From Melitaea cinxia (taxonomy: Eukaryota; Arthropoda; Insecta; Lepidoptera; Nymphalidae): a DNA stretch of 64,000 nucleotides. Location: positions 15,315,001-15,379,000 of the forward strand of contig NC_059397.1 in NCBI RefSeq assembly GCF_905220565.1. Direction: 5' to 3'. Below the pieces are notes generated by a model. The model ran no database searches. It saw nothing but the letters and a program-made list of their open reading frames with translations, and had not been told where the DNA came from. A program made the translations under genes and the position numbers. Below are positions 55,269 through 64,000 of the stretch, piece after piece (within the stretch, counting starts at the first letter, position 1; each line of letters begins with the position of its first letter).

Positions 55269-55321
55269 TGAAAGATATATAGATAAGAAACAGTGATTAT
55301 AATATTATAAGTAACAATCAG

Positions 55322-55434
55322 TAGTAGAACCTGACGAGACTGTGCCATCAACGTCACGAGTCGCAGTCAAGTGTAACATCTTTAATTGCCATTCCAGAGG
55401 GTCATCTCGACGTAGTCACGGATACGTGTGTTAG
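55322..55434 (+). other. GC-rich open segment, weak exon candidate
   Basis: After a weak acceptor-like caatcag, 36 codons stay open to a TAG (VVEPDETVPSTSRVAVKC, then NIFNCHSRGSSRRSHGY). It enters with two bases, so phase fits the end of the 53815 candidate, and GC is near 50 percent. The polypyrimidine tract is poor. It lies just 3' of the Helitron. Confidence 0.2.
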
Positions 55435-55639
55435 GTGATAGAAACGCTTAATTTTATTAGAGATTGTATTTTTTAAATATATATATATATACACTTACTT
55501 CATTGCATTCTATGTTGTTGTGACATACGTTTCAATTTATTAATAATTGGTTGTTATATTGAAGAACGAAATATTTCAATATTCCGCTTCGCAATACAAA
55601 ATATTATCTGATACGCCAATAATATGCTAACAAGCTCCA

Positions 55640-55790
55640 AGGGAACACATATTATTAAACAATCTCAAACAAGGTATGAGAGGCGTGATCATAAACACAA
55701 AGTTTTGACGTTAAGGAACCGCAAGATTTGGGAACGTAACTGATGCGGTTGAGAAACTGTGTCACACTTAGATTTGCCGTGACTGAATTT
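55640..55790. repeat. Diverged repeat pair, copy 1
   Basis: The stretch containing gttttgacgttaaggaaccg and caagatttgggaacg is similar, with gaps, to 56495-56590 (cttatgacgtaaaggagcca, caagataagcgagaacg). The 39-codon frame here is therefore better read as repeat than gene. Confidence 0.5.
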
Positions 55791-56159
55791 CTAACATCGA
55801 TTTTTACTTTGACTTAATAGTTTTTCAACTCTAGATAGGTCGCGCTCCAAAAGTATGCTGAGTTGATGCTGTCAAGCAGAGGCTTTGTCGATTGTCATGT
55901 ATTTTGAAGTCTGAATTTTTGTAGTTTATACTAAAAAGTATAATGTAAAATAAAAAATATAAGTAATCATAAATCGGGCACTTTCCATTAACCACGTTGA
56001 TAAAAATTGAAAGATAAGTACTGCTTATATTAGAGTAATAAATGTGTAATTATAGAACAAACATGAGCACATGTGCCATTTGCATTAACCAATGCGACAA
56101 AACATCATATTTTTTTTTAGAAGACTTCTTCTGGGTACATATACAATAACTTTAGCAAA

Positions 56160-56377
56160 TCACTATATAGTATAAAACAAAGTCGCTTCCTGCTGTCTGT
56201 ATGCTAGATCTTTAAAACTATGCAATGGATTTTGATGCGGCTTTCTCTAGTAAATAGAGTGATTTCAGAGGAAGTTTTATATGTATAATACATGCATATG
56301 TTTAAAGTAAGAAGGTTTATATGTAGAGGAACACTAATAGTTTTTGTATCCGTGCAAAGCCGGGGCGGGTTGGTAGT
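56160..56377 (+). mobile_element. Helitron-like element, second family
   Basis: It begins TCACTATATAGTATAAAACA after an A, contains tttaaaactatgcaatggat, and ends in the GC-rich caaagccggggcgggttggt then AGT. The last bases read GTAGT instead of CTAGT. It is non-coding. Confidence 0.6.
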
Positions 56378-56494
56378 GAGTAATATACTATTAAATAACT
56401 ATGTCGAAAATTTAAGTAATTACAACAACTAAAACGTTTAAAATTATATATTATATTACAAATGTGATGATAGGGCTTACATTAGGCGAGTGTC

Positions 56495-56590
56495 GGATGT
56501 CTCGCTGTGACATCAAACTTATGACGTAAAGGAGCCACAAGATAAGCGAGAACGAGAACATGTGGTCGATCTGAGAACAGCTCACAAATT
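56495..56590. repeat. Diverged repeat pair, copy 2
   Basis: See 55640-55790. It carries tcgctgtgacatcaaactta and cgagaacgagaacatgtggt. Class unknown. Confidence 0.5.
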
Positions 56591-56599
56591 TAACTCCTT

Positions 56600-57700
56600 A
56601 ACTTCTTAAATTGCCCCACATGTGTTCACATAAGCGTTAAATCCATTAAAAATAATCTTTACTATTAGATATCTGCCTAGTCTTAATAATTTTTTGAATT
56701 GTTGAAATTTTGTCAAATATAATACTCAAAATTAATTCTTAGTTTAAAATACGTTTATTATATTTTCGATGTCTATTTTACTACAAAGCTGGTCAAAGCT
56801 GGTATATTGCTATGCCCCGCGGTTCCACTCGCCTTAATTTATATTATATATAGCCTATCACCTTCCTCGGTAAATGGATTATCCAAATCAAAAACAATTT
56901 TTCATTTCGAACCAGTATTTTCTGCGATTAACGCGTTCAAACAAACAAACACTTCAGTTTATAGATTACACATTGTTTAATATACTATTGTTGCTTTTGC
57001 CTCTTCCGCTTTAGATCAAGGTATGATACGAAACGATACCATATCGCTTAAACCCTTGTATTATTCTGTATGACAATAGCTATGTGAACTATAAACTACG
57101 AACAGGTCAACGAATCAGTATTGTTTGATTTTGAACATAAATAATTGAAAACTATACAAATAATACTAAAAATACTAAAGCAATATTTTAATAATATTAT
57201 TGAACTGAACTAAATCAGCCTCCTACTGGGCACAGTTTCCTTTTCCATATTGGAGACACATTATTACTTAAATACATATTATTGAATAGTTTTATTTTAA
57301 ATAAATATCTCATTCATCACAAAAATTTATTTTTGAACAAAATTGTTTCTGAAATTATTTAATTTCAATGAATATATCTGGGTCGTCTGGAAGAAATGGC
57401 TAATTAGGCATAAGTCCGCCCAATCCACTTCACAGTCTGTAACTATCTTTATGCTTCGTTTATAATGTAATTGTGGTGTGTAATAAAGTATAAAATAAAT
57501 AAATAATATCTTAGAAGATATCACAGTTTTGAAATAACTTTGGAACATTATGAATTAATGATCACAAAAAATGAAAAGGTGATTTTATTGCCTTCTTATT
57601 AGCTACGCATATTTATCCTTACGAGTGAAAAATACTTCATTAACTAGAATATTTTATGAAGAAAAACTGTATTTTATAGAGTTTAATTTGGTCGCATAAT
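56600..57700. other. AT-rich DNA, nothing recognised
   Basis: No gene or clear repeat is seen. Confidence 0.5.
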
Positions 57701-57704
57701 TTAG

Positions 57705-57755
57705 GAGATAATGTAAAATCAAGTGAAACGACGCCGCATCGCGCCGAGGGTCTGT
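57705..57755 (+). other. Weak exon candidate with strong donor
   Basis: A 51-base open segment (SSETTPHRAEGL in the GC-rich part) runs from an acceptor-like ataatttag to an ideal donor, CTGT|GTAAGT. It starts and ends in phase 1. The peptide is short and unrecognised. Confidence 0.2.
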
Positions 57756-57965
57756 GTAAGTCGCTCGAATTGTACTGTTATGGTTTAAAATGTTTCAGTA
57801 GCTTTTTCTGCAGATTAACGCGGGTAAAGTCGCGTGACACAGCACAGCCAGTTTCATAATATATGTAATATGGAAAGGATGCTTTCTATGTAAAGGAGGA
57901 GGATCTTTTCAACTTCAAGTTTCCGTAATACTCGTACTAGGGAATTGTCAACAACTTTTTAATTT

Positions 57966-58041
57966 GAAGCGACTTATCGCTTCTTTGCCTCGGGCAAAGA
58001 ATTAAAACTTAGTCTATCTGATGTATCGACTCGGTCGATAC
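57966..58041. repeat. Cluster of three short perfect hairpins
   Basis: Stem 1 is gaagcga/tcgcttc (57966-57983), stem 2 is ctttgcc/ggcaaag (57983-57999) and stem 3 is gtatcgac/gtcgatac (58023-58041). Stems 2 and 3 share the loop tcg. The stems have higher GC than their surroundings. No known RNA family is recognised. Confidence 0.8.
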
Positions 58042-58044
58042 TTT

Positions 58045-58865
58045 CATACTTTGCTTTCAGAAAAGATAAACCTGTACTATTTAAAAGTTATTAAATTAAT
58101 CTTTAACAGTGACTTCGTCTGTTTAGTATAATTAATTTTAAATAGATCTTCTGATATTAATTTTAATCGCGATATAAAATGAAACTATTTTTCATCCAAT
58201 AAACTGTAAAAACTTTAAAATTAAAAAATAAATAAAATGGAATTCTTGTTTCAAGTAAACATATCAAGGAGGCAGGAACATAACTTTGTCTCATTGTATG
58301 TTACGTTCATCATTGCAGCAGTTTATGCTTTGTGTACTGTATTTTTATACTATTTCTAACTAATAAGTTAAGCTCCACGTACGGATGAATACATTAGTTT
58401 CAATGAGGCGTACGGACACCAATTAATTTTAGTAACATTTTCAACATCATTTTTTCAAAACACCGCTTCGCAAGACAATTAAGCAAGTTTGTTTTATTTC
58501 TATTTAGTGTTTGTATTAAATTCTACTAGTATAATACTGAAGGACTTTAAACATTGCTCCGGTTTCAAATTTAAACATAGTTTAGCTTTGATGTGAGCAA
58601 ATTAAAGCTACGTAACTTAACATAAGTAAAGGAGCTGATTCAAAATTTATTTAGGTAATGAACATATTTGTTGAAAAGTGAGATATACATATACTCGTAT
58701 TTAAATTTTACACAAAACTTTTATGAGAAAATCGTTAAAAATTTTGTTTTTTAAACCAAAGGTTATATATGACTTTATAGAGAAATAAAATCCTCATTGA
58801 ACGTTAAGTACTATTAAAGTCTTATTTTTTTTTAATTAAATTTGCTACAAAAATAGTATTCTATA
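58045..58865. other. AT-rich DNA, nothing recognised
   Basis: No gene or repeat is supported. Confidence 0.5.
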
Positions 58866-58866
58866 C

Positions 58867-59160
58867 GCTTCACGATTCAGCCAGTAACACTCCCACTGCT
58901 GGGCATAGGCCTCTTTACCTATGTAGGAAAAGGATCAGAGCTTAATTCACCACGCTGCTCTTCTGTGAGTTGGCGGATATATTCCCTACTATCAGGTGTA
59001 CATGATAACAACTGGGGCCGACAGTTTAATGTGCTCTCTTAGGCACGGTGGGGAGAACTACAAGGACTAACAGCCAGACCGGAAATAAATATTCGTATAA
59101 AAACAAATGTTCACTGCACGCGTGAATCGACCGCGACCGTTGGTTTTTAAGTGCCGCCGA
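58867..59160 (-). mobile_element. Family A SINE, diverged
   Basis: It follows the 8638 copy with many changes: actcccactgctgggcatag, ggcggatatattccctacta, and a decayed head at the right with cgtgaatcgaccgcgaccg. It is the most diverged family A copy here and probably the oldest. Confidence 0.75.
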
Positions 59161-59337
59161 TACGGCACCCGCACCATTATACCAGAGTGGTCGTCTATTC
59201 TATACAGCTAAATTCAAACCAATGCCAAGGCAACGCACTATTAGAAAAGATTCAAATACTAACATGTAGTGAAAAATACAAAATACTATATACTAATAGT
59301 AATACACTTACAGTACTTAACGTTAGCTTTCTATGTA

Positions 59338-59412
59338 GTAAGCTACGGTAATCGCTTACCATCAGGTTAGCCGTACGCTTGTTTGCCGACCAAGTGATAT
59401 AAAAAAAATGTA
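59338..59412 (+). mobile_element. Family C tail fragment
   Basis: gtaagctacggtaatcgctt, then accatcaggttagccgtacg and an A-rich end, match only the last 70 bases of family C, a strongly 5'-truncated copy. Confidence 0.78.
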
Positions 59413-60835
59413 AAAATTTAGGAAACCAAGCTTTTGATAATACAATATGTATTACATATTATCAATTTTTAAAACACAAAGCACGTTCGATACAAAACTA
59501 TATAAATTCTGCATTGGTAACGTAACTTTTATCGTAGTAAATATATAAAGATAACAAAGTAAACTAATATTTCGTGGAGCTTCAATCTTCTGCTTCCAAC
59601 CATGGTCTAAAATCTTTTCAAATTAAAAATAGTCTTGACACTTACGGAATGCGAATTCACTTCGATCTCACTGAAAACAAGTCTGGAAATAAAATAGAAT
59701 CGGTAAAGAGGAAATCGAAATGAAAACTTAGGATTAAAATGCATCCTGGTCTGATAGTTTAGCCGTCAACAGTTTACACGGAATCGTTTCAAGTTATAAA
59801 ACTTCAGCATCTTGAAAAGTAGCACACATTTTTAGAGATTATTAACAAGGTTTTTTTTTTCATTTCATTAAAGTGAAATATTTATTATTCATATTTCATT
59901 GCTTAAAAAATTCATAAGGCCATCTCTAAGAACAAAGATCGATGCTTATCTGTCACACTTCTTTATTAACTATATTTTTTTACAAGTATTGAAGCATTTC
60001 AAGTAAGATTAGTTTTTTATAGATTTTTTACTGTTAATTTACTGTTAATTTAATTTGTAATAAAGAATTTTGAGTAAAAATAATTATGCATTTTAATTGC
60101 TAATAATACATTTGATATAAGAATAATAATAAAAGTGTACAAAAATCAATATGCACTTATACTGATTGAACCAAGTTATACACTATGAAATTAACGATGA
60201 AAACATTTTTTTATTTTTATTTTAAAACGCAAACAAACATCGATTAAGAATATATTAATTAGTTATTACATAATTTAACAATATTATTTCAAATAATATA
60301 TAGCACCTGGGTGACCGAGCTTAGCTCGTTATTTTTAGTAAATCGTGAAGGAATAGTAGATGAGAGAGTTAAATTGATTTGCTGCCGGTAGGATGAAATC
60401 TTATTAATAATGAGTTAATGCACGACGTGTAACAAAGGCAATGTATAAAAAAAAAATTAAAAATGACGGTAAATTAAAAATTGATACAAATTACAAAAGT
60501 ACAAGATTAAGTGTAATTGCTTCGCAAAAACCGATAGGTGCTCCAACAAATCGTGTTTTTTGGAAATCATATTTAAATACGAATTACAAATTTATAAAAT
60601 ATAAATAATATTTTTTTACCGAAAGTAATAAAAAATATAAATAAATATAAAAAATCAAAAATAAAAAAGAATTAAAAAATAATAATGATAAAATATGAAT
60701 AATATTTTTCGATTTTACCGACATAATAATAAACAATAAGAACTGGCTATTTAGATAAAAAATAAAGAGTGCAATTAAAAGAAAAAAAAAAGAAAAAATA
60801 ATACTCAAAAAAAATTGAGGACTTTAACCGTGTGT
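59413..60835. other. AT-rich DNA, low complexity in part
   Basis: A- and T-rich low-complexity DNA at 60580-60800 produces a spurious Phe/Leu frame. The motif cacctgggtgaccgagctta at about 60305 is a fragment of a common repeat. Confidence 0.45.
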
Positions 60836-60837
60836 GG

Positions 60838-61120
60838 TTTTTTTGGTCCATAGCGACCGTCCGATTTCCCACCCGAGCTATTACAACTTTATTGACAACT
60901 ACGTAATTTACCTTCGTATTCTAACGATATTGTAGCCATTTTTTCACTGTCTAGAAACTGGGATAAAACGACATTTTCAAAAAATAAACCCTAGCTAGAT
61001 TTATTTATCTCCCCCGAAATCCTCTGCATACAAAATTTCATAAAAATCGTTGAAGCTGTTTCCAAGGTTCAGATTATATATATATACACATACAAGAATT
61101 GCTCGTTTAATAGTATAAGA
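60838..61120 (-). mobile_element. Probable Helitron-like element, 5' end defined
   Basis: On the minus strand it begins TCTTATACTATTAAACGAGC at 61120, preceded by A, as for Helitron 5' ends. It carries the gaaattttgtatgcagagga-type body. The 3' terminus is not clear. Confidence 0.4.
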
Positions 61121-61129
61121 TTAGTAACA

Positions 61130-61790
61130 TACAAATCAGTTATATTATTAGAATAGTGTAACAAAGTAAATCTTTATTCTGAAATCTTAAGTAAACATTT
61201 TCCTTAGCTTCCTGAGCTCTAAGTAGGCGTGGCTAATTTATTAGAGCTAAAATCCTATGGTAACAAAATATATGGTAATCATTTTTCAGAAACGAGATAA
61301 GGATCTGTTAAAGAATTGAGGTCGAGGAAATGGAAAACTTGTACTAGCAAGCACGAGTTGCCCTCTGACACGATAGACTAACGGCATAAATAACAAAAAT
61401 TGATAGAACTAAATGGAGATATTTACGATAACAGGGTAATAATAAGTTAGAACGACCACCATGAAAATTATCATGGATTGATTAAAGACAGAGACATCTT
61501 TAGATGTTAATAAGCTTTCCTGTTTTGATTTCTTCATTTATTAGATTCGTTTTTTTTTTAATTTTTATCAATAATGTAGAAGGTTAATTTTTTTTAAATA
61601 TAACATTAAATATACATATTTGAAATTCAGGATTTAATTTCTAAAAAATAGGCAATTTTCCAATAATATTTCGTAACAAAGACACACGTCATTTAAGACA
61701 GCATCGTAACATAAACAATTGGAGAATCACAGCGATAACGTATCATCCATAACTCAACTGTCATAAAAATAATTAAAGTTAAATATCTTT
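61130..61790. other. No gene recognised
   Basis: AT-rich; no open segment with splice signals is convincing. Confidence 0.5.
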
Positions 61791-61791
61791 T

Positions 61792-62074
61792 ACTGAGGTA
61801 AGGCACAGCAGGAAATATTCTGCTCGAAATCTGGAGCAGCCCGACTGCGCAAGTATTTTAGACCTTACAAAAAAATTACAGCTAAGTAATACTGCTTTCA
61901 ACCAGTTGTTTCCCTGTGGTGATTAAAGTGTCCAAAGCTTTTGGGGGGATTGGGGTAGGGTCGGCAACGAGCTTGCGATGCTTTTGGAGTTGCAAGCGGT
62001 CTATAAGCTACTAATCGCTTACAATCAGTTAAGCCGTATGGCTGTTTTCTGACCTAGTTGTATAGAAAAAAAAA
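61792..62074 (+). mobile_element. Retroposed repeat, family C
   Basis: It runs from actgaggtaaggcacagcag to gacctagttgtatagaaaaa. It is full length but more diverged than the copies at 7935 and 40880. Confidence 0.8.
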
Positions 62075-62079
62075 TACCA

Positions 62080-63520
62080 ACAATAATCAGTAGAGAGTAT
62101 GAAAGGACAACAATTTAAGGTATCGTTTTACTACACTGCAAGAAGTCGGAAACAGAGACTAGTCTGATGTAAAGCAACGGCTTAATATGAGTAAAAATAT
62201 TTTCGTTAATTCAGATCGTATCATATTTTAAATCCAGTTTAAAATATCTTAAGTAAAGATTGTTCTTATCCCTTACACTACTTTTAGTAGAAATTTCCCA
62301 AGTTATCATTAAAATTATAATGATGAAAATCGAAGTAGAATTTTTGACCCCAACGAGTTTTTTGTTTCCTTTAGTTGTCTAAAATACACTTCAAAACCTA
62401 CTGTGAAAGTCAGACGAACTGTTTCAAAGCAATAGCTATTTTCGGTTCAGAGTTCTTCAAATACTGTTAATGTCACCATTTTATTGCTGCTGCAGATAAA
62501 TGGCTTGAAATACTTTTAAAATCAATATCCAAGTAAGTATGAAATAGATTTATTTGCATTGACATATTATTAATCTCTATGTAAATTATTAATCTCAATT
62601 TTTGAAGTCCTCAATAATTACAAAACAGATTGGCTGATTTTAATAAGTCAAATGTAAATTTTACATTTATATTGATGGAATGTGCTAGAAAGTCAAAAAT
62701 AAATAAAATTAATATGATGTATAAATATAAAAATATGCTGAGATCGAAGTGTTATTGTTGGTGGTATCAAGGGTCCAAAAAAATTAGGAGAGTATTAAGA
62801 TAAATTTACGTTGGAAACGATTTACATGTACAAAATAAATATGACAAACACATACAACATTTTTAGATATACTTGAAGAGATTTATCCTAATGGACCTTA
62901 TGAAAGTTTTCGAAAAAATAGTGTCCTAATTATAAGTACCGATAGGTCTGATGAATTGATGAACGGGTGATGAATTGTTTACTGAAAGATGATAGGTACT
63001 ATTGTTTCTAAGTTCAAAGTAATTCGAACTAGGTTAAATTATTAAATCATAACTTACCGTTTATTTTAGTCAATGTAAATTACTCGTATTGAGAGTGATT
63101 TTCATGAACTTTTTTTGTTTTGTTATCATTCTTAATCACCTCACTAATCGGTCAATGTATTGCTAACGATGTATTAGTGTCATTTGGAGCAAGTAACATA
63201 TAAATGCTCATTTACCTACTCAGTGCTCGGTTGACTGTTAACTCTCGTTGCCTCCAGTAATTGCCTCGCCATAATAAAGTTAAGCGAAACACGACATCGA
63301 GATATTACAGGGTTAGATTATAGGCAATTTTACGACTGAAAAGTTTGTGTAATATAATGTAATTTGTTTAAGTTTCATATATTGGAAATACTTAGCTCTG
63401 ATTAAAAAGGGAAATTTATATACTTGCTGATGATACATATATACAGATAAATAAAATTGGAGTGTCTGTTTAAAATATTAAAACCACCGCTCTTTACTAA
63501 ATGCATATGGATGTATACAC
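62080..63520. other. AT-rich DNA, nothing recognised
   Basis: No gene or clear repeat is seen. A GC-raised patch at 63210-63310 has no convincing frame. Confidence 0.45.
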
Positions 63521-63524
63521 GGTA

Positions 63525-63753
63525 CATATACCAAAATAACGTTTTTTACAATTTTTGTCTGTCTGTATGTCGGTTTGTTCCGGCTCATCTCTGAAACGGC
63601 TAGACCGATTTTGACGGGACTCTCACTGGCAGATAGCTGATGTAGTAAGGAGTAACTTAGACTACTTTTAGAAACTTATTTATTTTATAACTCTGCGAAC
63701 TGAACAATAACTTTTTTTGTTAAATTCCACTCAGATGAAGTCGCGGGCACAGC
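63525..63753 (+). mobile_element. Helitron-like element, 3' end damaged
   Basis: The body ctgtctgtatgtcggtttgt and aaacggctagaccgattttg, and the end gatgaagtcgcgggcacagc, are typical of lepidopteran Helitrons. The final TAGT is replaced by aata. Confidence 0.6.
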
Positions 63754-64000
63754 AATATATTCAATAGCAAATATTTATGTTCTCTTTGTTAGTATAAAAA
63801 GCTAGATTGAAAAACGTGTCTTGGGGGCTTTTATGTCTTTAATTTCATATTTCTTCAAACATACATTTTACGCTTAGATATAAACTTTTTACAATTTCTT
63901 ACTTTGGAAATTATAAGAAGCACATTTTTACATCATAAAATACAATACAATAACTTCTTTTAAGTATTAAAGACTGAATTTTCAAAAAGAAAAAAAAAAA

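Noticed and set aside
55624..55745. 39-codon basic plus ORF starting MLTSSKGTHI
   Set aside because: The same DNA recurs, diverged, at 56495-56590, so it is a repeat.
60584..60808. 74-codon Phe/Leu/Tyr-rich minus ORF
   Set aside because: Low-complexity A-rich DNA read on the other strand.

Overview
The window looks like nuclear DNA of a moth or butterfly (Lepidoptera). The background is very AT-rich and crowded with repeats I recognise as typical of that order. These include tRNA-headed SINEs, short retroposed repeats ending in ATG-rich microsatellites, Helitron-like elements that start with TC and end with CTAGT, RTE-type and R1-type LINE relics, and small MITEs. There are no bacterial gene arrays. 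No host gene can be named; most clearly coding DNA belongs to transposable elements.

Layout. 1-1904 is the 3' part of a Ty3/gypsy-type pol (RNase H and integrase), followed by a 52-bp tandem repeat (2035-2470) and an AT-rich stretch that may hold a 3' LTR. 3.2-21 kb is AT-rich DNA with scattered SINEs, LINE relics and a few weak exon candidates. 21.0-27.4 kb is the main object of the window. An R1-like non-LTR retrotransposon (21232-27236) is nested in a Helitron-like repeat, ends in poly(A) and is flanked by an 11-13 bp target-site duplication. Its single long frame encodes reverse transcriptase, RNase H, a zinc knuckle, about 570 residues of unassigned linker, and a complete superfamily 1 helicase of the type found in alphavirus-like plus-strand RNA viruses. 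The copy is 5'-truncated: the endonuclease is missing and the first 46 codons of the frame are host or older-repeat DNA.

27.6-28.15 kb is a large near-perfect inverted repeat. 29.2-31.3 kb holds a MITE copy and a pogo-like transposon relic split by a 330-bp retroposed repeat with a 13-bp duplication. 31.6-46.7 kb contains Helitron ends, RTE and R1 relics, a frameshifted LINE RT fragment (36365-37650, minus strand), more SINEs and several hairpins. 48-58 kb is comparatively poor in repeats and contains several GC-raised open segments bounded by splice-like signals. Some have compatible phases and may be exons of an unidentified plus-strand host gene. 58-64 kb is AT-rich with a few repeats.

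The best candidate for an unusual system is the helicase-bearing LINE. From memory, viral-type helicase domains in insect LINE polypeptides have been reported (Lazareva and colleagues, about 2015; to be verified). The fusion class is therefore probably known, while the linker and this particular nested copy may not be characterised. All exon calls outside the transposons are visual inferences and need RNA evidence.
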